DNA of 64,000 bases from Mycobacterium sp. 141 (GCF_000382405.1 NZ_KB908259.1:124001-188000); one strand, 5' to 3'. Shown: positions 43,445 to 53,500, counted from the stretch's first letter. Program-made: numbers and translations. Notes: generated by a model not told the origin, from the sequence alone.

Positions 43445-44053
43445 ATGACCGATGCGCACGACGGTGCCAACGAGTCGGACAAGCCCGTCGCCCCGGGCGC
43501 ATCACCGGCGCCACAGGTACCGTACGGGCCTTACCCGGGCCCCTACCCACCCCCGTACGGCGCCTATCAACCTCCGCCGCCCTACGGGGGTGGCTATCCT
43601 CCGCCGTCGTACGGCGGCTATCCCGCTCCGCCCCCGGTTCAGGTTCCACACGGGCCGGTCGGTCCACGCAACGGTCTGGGTATCGCCGCACTGGTGACGG
43701 CCATCGTCGGGCTGGTACTGGTGTGGTCGGTCGTCGGGGGTATCGCGCTCGGACTTGCCGCGATAATCATCGGATTCGCGGCGCGGGGCCGGTGCAAACG
43801 CGGTGAGGCCGACAACGTGGGCGTCGCCACCAGCGGCATCGTGCTCGGCGTCATCGCCGTGCTGGTGTCGGTGGTCTTCGTCTGGATCTGGATCAGCGTG
43901 GGACAGCGCTGGTACGACGAATTCGGCGGCCACGAATACATGAACTGCATGCAGCGGGCCGGCAGTGATCGCGTCGCTCAGCAACAGTGCGAGGACACCT
44001 TCCGCGACCGGTTGGAAACCGGCCTCGGCGTCACCCCGCATTCGACGCGCTAG
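43445..44053 (+). CDS. DUF4190 membrane protein with Pro/Gly/Tyr-rich N-terminus
   Basis: 202 residues from ATG 43445. The first 75 residues are rich in Pro, Tyr and Gly with PYGPYPGPYPPPYGAY and a later GGYPPPSYGGY run. Then come two membrane helices (GIAALVTAIVGLVLVWSVVG and GIVLGVIAVLVSVVFVWIW) in the DUF4190 arrangement, with FAARGRCKRGEADN in between. The C-terminal part is short and has two cysteines (NCMQRAG, QQQCEDTF). The function is unknown. It is convergent with tesB, whose stop lies 5 bases away. Confidence 0.83.
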   Translation: MTDAHDGANESDKPVAPGASPAPQVPYGPYPGPYPPPYGAYQPPPPYGGGYPPPSYGGYPAPPPVQVPHGPVGPRNGLGIAALVTAIVGLVLVWSVVGGIALGLAAIIIGFAARGRCKRGEADNVGVATSGIVLGVIAVLVSVVFVWIWISVGQRWYDEFGGHEYMNCMQRAGSDRVAQQQCEDTFRDRLETGLGVTPHSTR

Positions 44054-44058
44054 CCGCG

Positions 44059-44925
44059 TCACTTCGACGTCGGGAAGTACTTGACGATGCCTTCCTGCAC
44101 GACTGTCGCCAGCAGTTGTCCCGACTCGTCGAAGAAATGACCGGTGCCCAGGCCGCGGGACTCGGCGGCCACCGGCGAGGTAGTGGAATACAGCACCCAT
44201 TGGTCGAACCGGATGGGACGGTGAAACCACACCGAGTGGTTCATCGTCACCGCGAAGATGCGGTCGAAGCCCCACGACAGCCCGTGAGTGGTGATGATCG
44301 AATCGAGCACAGTGGTATCCGACGAGTACACCAGGGCCGCCGCGTGCAGCACCGGGTCGTCGGGCATGGTGCCCTCGGCCTTGAGCCACACCCGGTTGTA
44401 CTGCAGCCGCTCCCCTTTGTCCCGCATCACCCACGCCGGATCGTTGGTGTAACGCCACTCGATCGGCCGCAACGCGTTGACGAACAGCGGCACGGTCTCC
44501 TCGTAACCCCGCAGCAGGTCGTCGATCTTCGGCAAGGTGTCGGGGTGCGCGACGTCAGGCGCGGCCACGCTGTGCTCGAGGCCGCGCCCGGCGTTCATGT
44601 AGGAGAGCATCACCGTCGTCAGCAGTTGACCGCCCTGCATGACATCCACCCGGCGATTGGCGAAACGCTTCTCGTCACGCAGCCGCACGACGTGGAACTC
44701 GAGATCCTTCTCAGGGTCGCCGCCGGCGATGAAGTGGGCGTTGAGTGCGCTTGGCTGTTGCTTGTGCTCGAGCGACCGTCCGCCGGCGACGAACGCCTGC
44801 GCGATCATCTGACCACCGAACGTCCGCACCGGATTCTTACTCGGATGCGTCCCGATGAAGAGGTCGTCGTCGGCGCGCTTGAGGTCGAGAACTGCCAGCA
44901 GCTCCTCGAAATCCGAGTGCGACAC
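44059..44925 (-). CDS. tesB: Acyl-CoA thioesterase II (TesB)
   Basis: 288 residues. The N-terminus FEELLAVLDLKRADDDLFIG, then VRTFGGQMIAQAFVAGGRSL and ALNAHFIAGGDPEKDLEFHV are TesB signatures. The catalytic Asp/Gln/Thr triad region lies in the C-terminal hotdog (LDSIITTHGLSWG, TMNHSVWFHRPIRFDQWVLY). It hydrolyses medium- and long-chain acyl-CoA. It sits directly downstream of pyk on the same strand, 17 bp apart, as in M. tuberculosis (Rv1618 next to Rv1617). Confidence 0.95.
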   Translation of the reverse strand: MSHSDFEELLAVLDLKRADDDLFIGTHPSKNPVRTFGGQMIAQAFVAGGRSLEHKQQPSALNAHFIAGGDPEKDLEFHVVRLRDEKRFANRRVDVMQGGQLLTTVMLSYMNAGRGLEHSVAAPDVAHPDTLPKIDDLLRGYEETVPLFVNALRPIEWRYTNDPAWVMRDKGERLQYNRVWLKAEGTMPDDPVLHAAALVYSSDTTVLDSIITTHGLSWGFDRIFAVTMNHSVWFHRPIRFDQWVLYSTTSPVAAESRGLGTGHFFDESGQLLATVVQEGIVKYFPTSK

Positions 44926-44942
44926 GGTGCCGCTTTCCTCGC

Positions 44943-46361
44943 CTAGACGTCTTCCTCCCCGATGCGGTGCACATGGATCAGGTTCGTGGAACCTACTGTG
45001 CCAGGAGGGGCACCTGCGACGATGACCACCAGTTCGCCGCGTTTGTACCGGCCGAGTTCCAGCAACGATTTGTCGACCTGCCGGATCATGCCGTCGGTGC
45101 TGGTCATCTGCGGGACGATGAACGTCTCGGTCCCCCAGGTCAGCGCCAGCTGGCTACGAACCTCGGGCAGCGCGGTGAACGCGAGGACCGGCAGCGGCGT
45201 ATGCAGCCGCGCCAGTCGGCGGACCGTGTCCCCGGACTCGGTGAACGCGACCAGCGCCTTGGCGTCCAGCCGCTCACCGATGTCGCGCGCCGCGTACGAG
45301 ATGACGCCGCGCTTGGTGCGCGGAACGTGCGTCAGCGGTGGCACGACGACAGAATTCTCCTCGACCGCATGAATGATGCGGGCCATCGTCCGCACCGTTT
45401 CCAGCGGGTACTTGCCCACCGAGGTCTCACCGGAGAGCATCACCGCGTCCGCACCGTCGAGCACCGCGTTTGCCACGTCGGATGCCTCGGCACGGGTGGG
45501 CCGCGAACTGTCGATCATCGACTCCAGCATCTGGGTCGCGACGATGACGGGTTTGGCGTTCTCCCTTGCCATCTGGATTGCCCGCTTCTGTACGAGAGGC
45601 ACTTCCTCCAGCGGCAGTTCCACACCCAGATCACCGCGGGCCACCATGATCGCGTCGAATGCCAGCACGATGGCCTCGAGGTTCTCGACGGCCTCGGGCT
45701 TCTCCAGCTTGGCGATCACCGGAACCCGACGGCCGGCGCGGTCCATCACCTCGTGCACCAGCTCGACATCGGCCGGCGAGCGCACAAAAGACAGGGCGAC
45801 CAGGTCGACGCCGAGCTGCAGCGCGAACTCCAAGTCTTTGATGTCTTTTTCCGACAGTGGCGGGGCCGACACATTCATGCCCGGCAGCGACATACCTTTG
45901 TTGTTGCTGACCGGGCCGCCCTCGGTGACCTTGCAGATGACGTCGTTGCCGTCGATGCTCTCGACGGTCAGACCGACGTTGCCGTCGTCGACAAGTACCC
46001 GATCCCCCGGCGACGCGTCCTCGGCCAGCCGCTTGTAGGTGGTCGACACCCGGTCGTGGGTTCCGGCGCAGTCCTCGACGGTGATCCGCACCGTCTCGCC
46101 GGTCGCCCAGACCGTCGGTCCGTCAGCGAAGCGACCGAGGCGGATCTTCGGTCCTTGCAAGTCGGCGAGGATGCCGACGGCCTGACCGGTGATGTCGGAG
46201 GCTGCCCGTACCCGACGGTAAGCGGCCTCGTGATCCGAATAGTCGCCGTGGCTGAAGTTCAGCCGAGCGACGTCCATTCCAGCTTCGACCAGCAATCTGA
46301 CGACGTCCTCAGTGCCGGTAGCCGGACCAAGGGTACAAACGATCTTCGCGCGTCTGTTCAC
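44943..46361 (-). CDS. pyk: Pyruvate kinase
   Basis: 472 residues. The N-terminus RRAKIVCTLGPATGTEDVVR and SHGDYSDHEAAYRRVR, the B-domain start LADLQGPKIRLGRF, ALSFVRSPADVE, the active-site EKPEAVENLEAIVLAFDAIM and MVARGDLGVELP are classic. The last includes the metal-binding Glu/Asp pair. The C-domain ends in the regulatory region (DTVRRLARLHTPLPVLAFTA). The enzyme makes pyruvate and ATP from phosphoenolpyruvate. It is transcribed with tesB. Confidence 0.96.
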   Translation of the reverse strand: MNRRAKIVCTLGPATGTEDVVRLLVEAGMDVARLNFSHGDYSDHEAAYRRVRAASDITGQAVGILADLQGPKIRLGRFADGPTVWATGETVRITVEDCAGTHDRVSTTYKRLAEDASPGDRVLVDDGNVGLTVESIDGNDVICKVTEGGPVSNNKGMSLPGMNVSAPPLSEKDIKDLEFALQLGVDLVALSFVRSPADVELVHEVMDRAGRRVPVIAKLEKPEAVENLEAIVLAFDAIMVARGDLGVELPLEEVPLVQKRAIQMARENAKPVIVATQMLESMIDSSRPTRAEASDVANAVLDGADAVMLSGETSVGKYPLETVRTMARIIHAVEENSVVVPPLTHVPRTKRGVISYAARDIGERLDAKALVAFTESGDTVRRLARLHTPLPVLAFTALPEVRSQLALTWGTETFIVPQMTSTDGMIRQVDKSLLELGRYKRGELVVIVAGAPPGTVGSTNLIHVHRIGEEDV

Positions 46362-46388
46362 GGATTCAGAGCATAGTCGTTAATCGAT

Positions 46389-47509
46389 TCAGACGACGGC
46401 GAGCGGCAGGGCACCGGGTCGCACCGGCGCGGGCAGATCGGAGTCACCCATCAGATAGGCGTCCACCGCATGCGCTGCGCTGCGGCCTTCGGCGATGGCC
46501 CACACCACCAACGAGGCCCCGCGGTGTGCGTCACCACAGACGAACACCCCCGGTGCATCGGTCTGCTAGTCCGAACCGCACGACAACGCGCCGGTGACGT
46601 TCGTAACACCAGCGGCCAGGTCGGCCATGGGGAGAGAGAATTGTCACGCATTTCCGGCGGTTCGGGGTTGTAGTCCAACTGGGTCACCGGTTTTGCCCCC
46701 TGCCGGTGCGCGGTGCCCAAACAGTCGGCACCGGTGTCACCGCCGCCGATGATGACCACATGCCGACCGGCGGCCGATATCGGTGACGGTCCGTTGCCTT
46801 CACATTCCCGGTTGGCCGACACCAGGTGGTCCATCGCCAGGTGGACACCCGCCAGTTCGCGTCCGGGCACGTCGTTGTCGCGGGCCCGCAGGGCGCCGAC
46901 GGCCAGCACGACCTCCTGGTACCGAGCCCGCAACTGCTCGACGGTCAGGTCGACACCGACCTCGCACTCGGTGACGAATCGGGTTCCCTCGGCCCGCATC
47001 TGGGCCAGTCGCTGATTGAGGGTCGCCTTCTCCAGCTTGTACTCGGGGATGCCGTAACGCAGCAGCCCACCGAGCCGTCGTCGCGTTCGTAGACAGTCAC
47101 ATCGTGACCGGCCCGGGTGAGTTGTTGTGCCGCAGCCAATCCCGCGGGACCCGAGCCCGCCACCGCGACACTCTTGCCGGTGGTGATGGCGGCGGGCTGC
47201 GGCGCGCGTGCCGTCCATCCAGGCTTGGTCGGCGATGGTCTGCTCGATGCGTTTGATCGTGACGCTACCGCCGGTCTGCTCCTCGGCGATCGACAAGACG
47301 CATGCTGACTCACAGGGTGCCGAGCACAACCGACCGGTGAATTCCGGGAAGTTGTTGGTGGCATGCAGCCGGTTGCTGGCCGCGTCCCAGCGGCCCCGCC
47401 GCACCAGGTCATTCCACTCCGGTATGAGGTTCCCGAGTGGGCATCCCGCAGTTCCCGAGTGGCAGAACGGGATACTGCAACCCTCGACTTCGGGCGCGGC
47501 GACGAACAA
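46389..47509 (-). pseudogene. gltD: Decayed glutamate synthase small subunit (gltD part of a gltB::gltD fusion relic)
   Basis: The N-terminal part reads [40 protein letters not shown] and [20 protein letters not shown], all GltD, but a frameshift near 47215 moves the FAD site to another frame ([20 protein letters not shown]). A second shift near 47065 returns to the first frame ([20 protein letters not shown]). After MRDNSLSPWPTWP a large piece is missing and another frame spells [20 protein letters not shown] to the stop near 46389. The gene cannot make a working protein. Confidence 0.9.
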
Positions 47510-47902
47510 CTACGCTATGTATGGCATACAGCTCAGCGCCGTCATACCGATGCCGGCACCTTCGGGGTCGACCGGCACCACGCGCCAGCCCAGAACTTGC
47601 AGGCCTCCCTCCACGGCGATGGCTTCGACCCGCTCGTGCGCTACCTGTCGGGCCACGGGGTCCTGCGGCAGAAAACAGATTCCGGCGGCGAACGTGCTGG
47701 TGCCGTCGGCAGCGGGCGCCGGCAACGCGAAATCCACCACGCGGCTCAACAGTTCGACCGGCAACTGCAGCAGGATGCCTGCACCGTCGATGCCGTGCGA
47801 CCGTCGTCCTTGAATATCGGCGATCATCGCCACACCGCAGGAATCGGCCTCGTTGGCAGGGTCGTACAAACCCTGAGCGTTTGGCAATGCCGAGAAGACC
47901 AC
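47510..47902 (-). pseudogene. gltB: N-terminal relic of glutamate synthase large subunit (gltB)
   Basis: From GTG 47902, with GGAGG upstream, the frame codes ALPNAQGLYDPANEADSCGV, which contains the catalytic Cys of the class II glutaminase domain, then MIADIQGRRSHGIDGAGILL, missing about 24 residues before DGAGI. After [12 protein letters not shown] comes a TAG where the family has Gln. The frame is then in phase with the gltD relic, which begins [12 protein letters not shown]. The usual 1500-residue protein is thus reduced to about 130 codons fused to the gltD remnant. Confidence 0.88.
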
Positions 47903-47982
47903 GGGAACGCACCTCCACAGTCCGGAACATCCTGGCCCCGGGACTGCACCGGCCCGAATACGAGTGTATCGGTGCAGGTCAG

Positions 47983-48396
47983 CTACCCATCGACGAATGT
48001 TGGGACCAACGGGAAGCCCGGGAGATTTCGGACCATGGTCCAAATGACGGCAGCGATCAGGATAGTGACGATGGCAGGCACCGGAAAGAGCGGCTTGCCC
48101 AGGCGCCATCGCACCAGAATCCAGGCGGCCAGTACTGGAAGCCCCACCAGGGCGAAGGCATTGTCGACCACGGCTGCGCCCAGGTCCGCGTGCAGCACAT
48201 CGTGCATCATCCGCAGGCCGCCGCAGGCCGGGCAGTTCCAGCCGGTGATCAGCTTGAACGGGCATGTCGGGAACAGGAATCCAGGGCGATGCGGATCGGC
48301 CACACCGATGTAGGCGACAGCCCCGGACAGCACGACGCCGGCGCCGAGCGCACCGTAGCGCGTCGTCCTGATGCCGGGTCCCGAGCTAGGTCCCAT
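47983..48396 (-). CDS. DUF2752 small membrane protein
   Basis: 137 residues from ATG 48396. Three membrane helices with the DUF2752 signature TCPFKLITGWNCPACGGLRM, whose CP..C motif is conserved, then AAVVDNAFALVGLPVLAAWI. Its start lies 11 bp inside the TM2-domain gene upstream, so the two are co-translated. The position corresponds to the small membrane gene next to the lgt region in M. tuberculosis (Rv1616). Its function is unknown. Confidence 0.87.
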   Translation of the reverse strand: MGPSSGPGIRTTRYGALGAGVVLSGAVAYIGVADPHRPGFLFPTCPFKLITGWNCPACGGLRMMHDVLHADLGAAVVDNAFALVGLPVLAAWILVRWRLGKPLFPVPAIVTILIAAVIWTMVRNLPGFPLVPTFVDG

Positions 48397-48823
48397 CGCG
48401 CAGCGGACGTCCGTTCGGGTCACGGACCTTGTCGGTGAAGATGAGGATCGCATCGATGATGCCCCAGATCCAGGCGCCGATTCCGCATGTCAGGATGCCG
48501 ACGACGAGTTGGACCACGCCCATGGTGGTGTCGCCGAGATAAATGCGGCCAATTCCCACCAGGCCGAACAAACCCAACAACTGCAGCAGCCCCGCGGTGG
48601 TCTTCGATTTGTCCGAGAACGGCTCTCCGGTCAGCGGATGACGTCCGTACGGAGCGGCCGGATCGACATACATCGGCGGCGGGTAATAACCATGCGGCTG
48701 CTGTCCGTAGCCGGGCGGCGGGTACCCGGGCGGGGGCGCATAGCCAGGCGGCGGTGGGTATCCGGCAGGCGGCGGGAACGGCGGTACCGAGCCTTCGGCG
48801 CCGGGATCCGGGCGATCGGTCAT
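48386..48823 (-). CDS. TM2-domain membrane protein with Pro/Gly/Tyr-rich N-terminus
   Basis: 145 residues from ATG 48823. The N-terminus is a low-complexity PPPPGYAPPPGYPPPGYG run followed by HPLTGEPFSDKSKTTAGLLQ. Two membrane helices with GLVGIGRIYLGDTTMGVVQL and VVGILTCGIGAWIWGIIDAI are the TM2 pattern, including the conserved charged DAILIFTDK ending. TM2 proteins are of unknown role. It lies downstream of lgt, with 58 bp between, and overlaps the DUF2752 gene by 11 bp. Confidence 0.9.
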   Translation of the reverse strand: MTDRPDPGAEGSVPPFPPPAGYPPPPGYAPPPGYPPPGYGQQPHGYYPPPMYVDPAAPYGRHPLTGEPFSDKSKTTAGLLQLLGLFGLVGIGRIYLGDTTMGVVQLVVGILTCGIGAWIWGIIDAILIFTDKVRDPNGRPLRDGT

Positions 48824-48881
48824 GCCTCTCAGCATGCCAGAACGTGACCCGGCCGAGCCGCCATCACCTTCCGGAGGGCAG

Positions 48882-50516
48882 TCAGCGCCGCCGTCGCCAC
48901 CAACGACGGTGTTCGGGCGCTGGTGCTGCCGGCATGCTCGGGACAGCAGCGGCATTTCCTGACGCTTCGTCCTCGTCCTCGACCTCGGCTTCGGTCGGTT
49001 CGGCAGGCTCAGAGGCTTCCGCGGGTTTCGACTCAGCCGAATCACCTTCTGTGACTTCCGATTCGGTGTACTCGGGGTCGGCTGCGTCCTCGTCCACCGA
49101 CGGCTCGTCCGTCTCGGCTGCTTCGTCGACAGGCTCGGCGGCCGCGGACTCAGCCTCTGGCTGTTCAGTCTCGGCCTCTTCGTCGGCCGCGGGTTGGTCG
49201 GGCTCGGGTCCTTCGGTCACTACCTCAGCGACCGAACCCTCTTCCGCGGTGGTATCCGCTTCAGTCTCGGAGTCTTCCGCCTCGGCTTCTTGCTCGCTCG
49301 GCTCGGTGACAGCGACGTCCTCGCCCTCGGCAACCACCGTATCTTCGGCTTCGGACTCCTCGCTTGCAGCCTCCGGTGGTTCCTCTTCGGTCTCGGCGCC
49401 TTCCGCAGCGTCTTCAGCGGGCGCGTCCTGGGCGGTATCGGTCTGCGGGGCGATCGCCTTCAATTCGACCGCGGCGGCGGCATCGGCCCCCTCGTCCTCC
49501 GTCACCGCATCCGGATGCATGTCCTCGGAATGTTCATCGGACACATCGTCGACAGTGTCGGAATCCCCGGCAGCCACCACACCCGTTGTGGCGGCCGCAC
49601 CGACCAATTCCTTGCCGGACTCATCGATCACCGTTTCGTCGGTGTCGCCACGCCGGTGACCTGCCAGCGTGGCCGGGTCCTCACGACCCTTCGGCACCAA
49701 CATGATGTAGACGACGGCGCCGATGAACACGAACGTCGAGGTGAAGGTGTTGATGCGGATGCCCGCCAGGTGGGTGGCAGCGTCGCTGCGCATCAGCTCG
49801 ACCCAGAATCGACCCACGCAGTACCCGGCAACATAGAGTGCGAACAACCGGCCGTGGCCGATCCGAAAACGGCGGTCCGCCCAGATCAGCAGCGCGAAAA
49901 TCAGCAGGTTCCACAGCAACTCGTAGAGGAATGTGGGGTGCACCACGGCCAGCACCGTGCCGTTGGAGACACCGTTGAGTTGATCGGGCAGGCCCGCGGC
50001 GTTGCGCCGGTCGTAGATCTCCAGGCCCCACGGCAGCGTGGTGGCGCGACCGTAGAGCTCCTGGTTGAAGTAGTTGCCGAACCGGCCGATCGCCTGGGCG
50101 AGCACGATTCCCGGTGCGATTGCGTCGGCGAACGCGGGCAACGGAATTCCGCGCCGGCGGCACGCGATCCAGGCACCGACGCCCCCGAGCGCGACGGCAC
50201 CCCAGATGCCGAGGCCGCCTTCCCAAACCTGGAAGGCTGCGGCCAGGCCCTTGCCCTCGGGACCGAAGTAGGTACGCCAGTCCGTCATCACGTGGTACAG
50301 CCGGCCCCCGACCAGACCGAAGGGCACCGCCCATAGCGCGATGTCGTAGATGACACCCGGTTCACCCCCGCGCGCCGCCCACCGTCGGTCCCCGATGACG
50401 AGCGCGGCGACGATGCCGCCGATGATGCACAGGGCATACGCGCGGATCGGTACCGGACCCAGATGCCACACGCCCTGCGATGGGCTGGGCAGGTACGCGA
50501 GGATAGCTGTGGTCAA
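48882..50516 (-). CDS. lgt: Prolipoprotein diacylglyceryl transferase with long acidic tail
   Basis: 544 residues from TTG 50516, overlapping the trpA stop (TTGA). Residues 1-270 are the Lgt enzyme: seven helices, LGPVPIRAYALCIIGGIVAA, the essential HVMTDWRTYFG loop, AIGRFGNYFNQELYGRATTL and GRFWVELMRSDAAT. It transfers diacylglycerol to the lipobox cysteine of prelipoproteins. From about residue 275 there is a 270-residue extension of Glu/Ala/Thr/Asp-rich text (AEGAETEEEPPEAASEESEA), ending in a basic WWRRRR. Such tails exist in actinobacterial Lgt but this one is long. Confidence 0.94.
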   Translation of the reverse strand: MTTAILAYLPSPSQGVWHLGPVPIRAYALCIIGGIVAALVIGDRRWAARGGEPGVIYDIALWAVPFGLVGGRLYHVMTDWRTYFGPEGKGLAAAFQVWEGGLGIWGAVALGGVGAWIACRRRGIPLPAFADAIAPGIVLAQAIGRFGNYFNQELYGRATTLPWGLEIYDRRNAAGLPDQLNGVSNGTVLAVVHPTFLYELLWNLLIFALLIWADRRFRIGHGRLFALYVAGYCVGRFWVELMRSDAATHLAGIRINTFTSTFVFIGAVVYIMLVPKGREDPATLAGHRRGDTDETVIDESGKELVGAAATTGVVAAGDSDTVDDVSDEHSEDMHPDAVTEDEGADAAAAVELKAIAPQTDTAQDAPAEDAAEGAETEEEPPEAASEESEAEDTVVAEGEDVAVTEPSEQEAEAEDSETEADTTAEEGSVAEVVTEGPEPDQPAADEEAETEQPEAESAAAEPVDEAAETDEPSVDEDAADPEYTESEVTEGDSAESKPAEASEPAEPTEAEVEDEDEASGNAAAVPSMPAAPAPEHRRWWRRRR

Positions 50517-51301
50517 GCCGAGACCCTTTGCCGAACACCGGTGGCCAGTTCTTCGGTGAGTGTGCGGACGGCGTCGAGCCCGTTGCCTAGTGCCGAGACC
50601 AACGCCGAGCCGACGATCACACCGTCGGCGAAGGACCCGATCTCCGCGGCCTGCCGGCCGGACCGCACGCCGAGGCCGACACCGACCGGGATGTCGGAGA
50701 CTTCGCGGACCCGGCTCACCAATTCGGGCGCGGCACTGGAGACCGCGTCGCGGGCGCCGGTGACACCCATGGTCGATGCGGCGTAGACGAACCCTCGGGA
50801 GGCTTGCACGGTGGAGACCAGCCGCTGCGGGGTCGACGACGGCGCGACGAGGAAGATGCGGTCCAGCTGATGGGCATCGGAGGCCGCCAGCCAGTCGTCG
50901 GCCTCCTCCGGAATGAGGTCTGGGGTGATCAGACCGTAGCCGCCGGCCGCGGCCAGATCACGCGCGAACGTGTCAACTCCCTTGCGCAGCACAGGGTTCC
51001 AGTAGGTCATTACGACTGCCCGGCCGCCGGCATTGCTGATCGCCTCCACGGCAGCCAGAGTGTCGCGGACCCTGACCCCACCGGCCAGCGCGGTTTCGGT
51101 CGCGGCAGCGATGGTGGGGCCGTCCATCCCGGGATCCGAATACGGCACGCCCACTTCGACCAGGTCACAACCGGATTCGACCAGTGCGGTCATCGCCGCG
51201 ATCGACGTCGGCACATCCGGAAATCCGGTTGGTAGGTAGCCGATAAGGGCCGCCCGTCCTTCCGCTCGGCACCCGTCGAACAGTTCCGCCAATCGGCTCA
51301 T
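50513..51301 (-). CDS. trpA: Tryptophan synthase alpha subunit
   Basis: 262 residues from ATG 51301. [20 protein letters not shown], the catalytic Glu in [20 protein letters not shown] and the second acid in [25 protein letters not shown] and [20 protein letters not shown] are TrpA signatures. The enzyme cleaves indole-3-glycerol phosphate to indole for TrpB. It overlaps trpB by 4 bp and lgt by 4 bp. Confidence 0.96.
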   Translation of the reverse strand: MSRLAELFDGCRAEGRAALIGYLPTGFPDVPTSIAAMTALVESGCDLVEVGVPYSDPGMDGPTIAAATETALAGGVRVRDTLAAVEAISNAGGRAVVMTYWNPVLRKGVDTFARDLAAAGGYGLITPDLIPEEADDWLAASDAHQLDRIFLVAPSSTPQRLVSTVQASRGFVYAASTMGVTGARDAVSSAAPELVSRVREVSDIPVGVGLGVRSGRQAAEIGSFADGVIVGSALVSALGNGLDAVRTLTEELATGVRQRVSA

Positions 51302-52563
51302 CGGGTGCCTCCCTCGTCGAACAGGCCGAACCACTTGGCTGCTGTCTCCACATCCTTGTCACCACGGCCGGAGATATTGACCAGGATGATCGCCCCCGTG
51401 CCGAGTTCATTCCCGAGTTTCAGCGCGCCCGCCACTGCATGCGCCGACTCGATGGCGGGGATGATGCCCTCGGTCCGGCACAACAACGAGAACGCATCCA
51501 TCGCCTCGGTGTCGGTTATCGGCCGGTAATCGGCCCGCCCGATGTCCTTCAGAAACGCGTGCTCCGGCCCGACACCCGGGTAATCCAGGCCGGCTGAGAT
51601 GGAATGCGACTCGATGGTCTGACCGTCCTCATCCTGCAGCAGGTAAGAGAACGAACCCTGGAACGCCCCCGGCGAACCTCCCGAGAAGGTCGCGGCATGC
51701 CGCCCGGTTTCCACACCGTCGCCGGCCGCCTCGAAGCCGACCAGTTTCACGCCGGGGTCGTCGATGAACGCGTGAAAGATGCCGATCGCATTCGACCCGC
51801 CACCGACGCATGCGGTCACGGCGTCGGGCAGCCGTCCGGCCTGGTCCTGGATCTGCACTCGCGCCTCCAACCCGACGACGCGCTGGAAATCGCGCACCAT
51901 GAGCGGGAACGGATGCGGTCCCGCAGCGGTCCCGAAGCAGTAGTACGTCTCGTCAGCGTTGGTGACCCAGTCCCGGAATGCCTCGTTGATAGCGTCCTTG
52001 AGCGTCTTCGACCCGGCCTCCACGGAGACCACCGTGGCTCCGAGCAAGCGCATCCGCGCGACGTTGAGGGCCTGCCGCTGCGTGTCGACAGCGCCCATGT
52101 AGATCACGCACTCGAGGCCGAGCAGGGCGCACGCGGTGGCGGTCGCGACGCCGTGCTGGCCCGCGCCGGTCTCGGCGATCACCCTGGTCTTGCCCATCTG
52201 GCGGGCCAGCAACGCCTGCCCGAGGACATTGTTGATCTTGTGAGAACCGGTGTGGTTCAAGTCTTCCCGCTTGAGAAAGAGGCGCGCCCCACCGGCATGC
52301 TCGGAGAGCCGGGTGGCCTCGTAGAGAGGTGACGGCCGACCAGTGTAGTGCCGCTGCAACCGGTCGAGTTCATCGAGGAACGACTGCTCGCCGCGGGCCT
52401 TCTCATAGGCCGCGGTCACCTCTTCGATCACCGCCATCAAGGCTTCCGGCACGAGTCGGCCACCGTAAGAACCGAAGTGGCCGCGCGCGTCGGGATCATG
52501 GACAGTGGGTTCGGCCACGGCTGCGCTGGACCGCGGCAGCTCGGGACCGGCGATATCCGCCAT
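51298..52563 (-). CDS. trpB: Tryptophan synthase beta subunit
   Basis: 421 residues from ATG 52563. [20 protein letters not shown], the PLP-lysine in [60 protein letters not shown] and [20 protein letters not shown] are diagnostic. It condenses indole with serine. It starts 36 bp after trpC and overlaps trpA. Confidence 0.97.
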   Translation of the reverse strand: MADIAGPELPRSSAAVAEPTVHDPDARGHFGSYGGRLVPEALMAVIEEVTAAYEKARGEQSFLDELDRLQRHYTGRPSPLYEATRLSEHAGGARLFLKREDLNHTGSHKINNVLGQALLARQMGKTRVIAETGAGQHGVATATACALLGLECVIYMGAVDTQRQALNVARMRLLGATVVSVEAGSKTLKDAINEAFRDWVTNADETYYCFGTAAGPHPFPLMVRDFQRVVGLEARVQIQDQAGRLPDAVTACVGGGSNAIGIFHAFIDDPGVKLVGFEAAGDGVETGRHAATFSGGSPGAFQGSFSYLLQDEDGQTIESHSISAGLDYPGVGPEHAFLKDIGRADYRPITDTEAMDAFSLLCRTEGIIPAIESAHAVAGALKLGNELGTGAIILVNISGRGDKDVETAAKWFGLFDEGGTR

Positions 52564-52599
52564 CAGTGTGCCTTTTCGTGCCAGCAGCTCATCGTCGAT

Positions 52600-53418
52600 T
52601 CAACGAGCCGGTTTCGGGCAGGACGGGTGTGTCCCGGCGGTGACCAGATCGGCTACCGCACTTCGGGGGTCACCGCTGGTGACCAACCCTTCGCCGACGA
52701 GGACGGCATCTGCGCCCGCGCCGGCATACGCCAGCAGGTCGGCAGTTCCGCGGACGCCGGACTCGGCGATGCGAATGACGTTGCTGGGCAACCCCGGTGC
52801 AATTCGTCCGAAGCAATCCCGGTCAACCTCGAGGGTCTTGAGATCCCGTGCGTTGACCCCGATCACGCTGGCGCCGGCCCGCAACGCACGGTCGGCCTCC
52901 TCTTCGGTGTGCACCTCGACCAGAGCCGTCATTCCCAGAGACTCGGTGCGCTCCAACAGCGATTCCAGTATCGACTGTTCGAGCGCGGCGACGATGAGCA
53001 GCAGCATGTCGGCGCCGTGCGCGCGAGCTTCGTGAATTTGGTACGGCTTGACGATGAAGTCCTTGCGCAGCACGGGAATTGAGACCTCGGCGCGCACCGT
53101 GTCCAGATCGGCCAGCGATCCGTTGAACCGCCGCTCCTCGGTCAACACGCTGATCACCCGGGCGCCGCCGTCCTCGTAGGCACGAGCCAGCTGCGCCGGG
53201 TCGGCGATGTTGGCGAGCGCACCGCGCGACGGGCTGGCCCGCTTCACCTCCGCGATGACGCCGATACCGGGCTCGCGCAACGCGGCCATCACGTCCAATG
53301 GTGCGGGTGCATCCAGGGCGCGCGCCTTGATTTCGTCAAGACTTACGACGGCCTCGCGAGCGGCAACGTCGGCGCGGACTCCCTCGATGATGGAGTCGAG
53401 CACAGTGGCCGAACTCAT
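52600..53418 (-). CDS. trpC: Indole-3-glycerol phosphate synthase
   Basis: 272 residues from ATG 53418; the upstream extension of the frame is not coding. [80 protein letters not shown] and [20 protein letters not shown] contain the expected catalytic Lys and Glu residues of TrpC. It converts CdRP to indole-3-glycerol phosphate. It follows the TIGR02234 gene by 82 bp. Confidence 0.96.
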   Translation of the reverse strand: MSSATVLDSIIEGVRADVAAREAVVSLDEIKARALDAPAPLDVMAALREPGIGVIAEVKRASPSRGALANIADPAQLARAYEDGGARVISVLTEERRFNGSLADLDTVRAEVSIPVLRKDFIVKPYQIHEARAHGADMLLLIVAALEQSILESLLERTESLGMTALVEVHTEEEADRALRAGASVIGVNARDLKTLEVDRDCFGRIAPGLPSNVIRIAESGVRGTADLLAYAGAGADAVLVGEGLVTSGDPRSAVADLVTAGTHPSCPKPAR

Positions 53419-53500
53419 CGCCGTCGATTCCTTTCCGGTACGCCCGGGACGATCCCGGTGGACCTCACTCGAAGGGTAGCCGCCGCCGTACCTTCTGCTG

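Noticed and set aside
44967..46376. 469-residue frame antisense to pyruvate kinase
   Set aside because: It mirrors the pyk gene in high-GC DNA, where long antisense open frames are common; no domain or ribosome-binding site.
48487..49659. 390-residue Ser-rich plus-strand frame
   Set aside because: Ser/Ala runs arise from reading the GAG/GCC-rich acidic tail of lgt on the opposite strand; it is not a gene.
49194..50336. Long plus-strand frames opposite lgt
   Set aside because: They are antisense shadows of the Glu/Ala-rich tail and membrane helices of lgt, with no known motifs and atypical composition.
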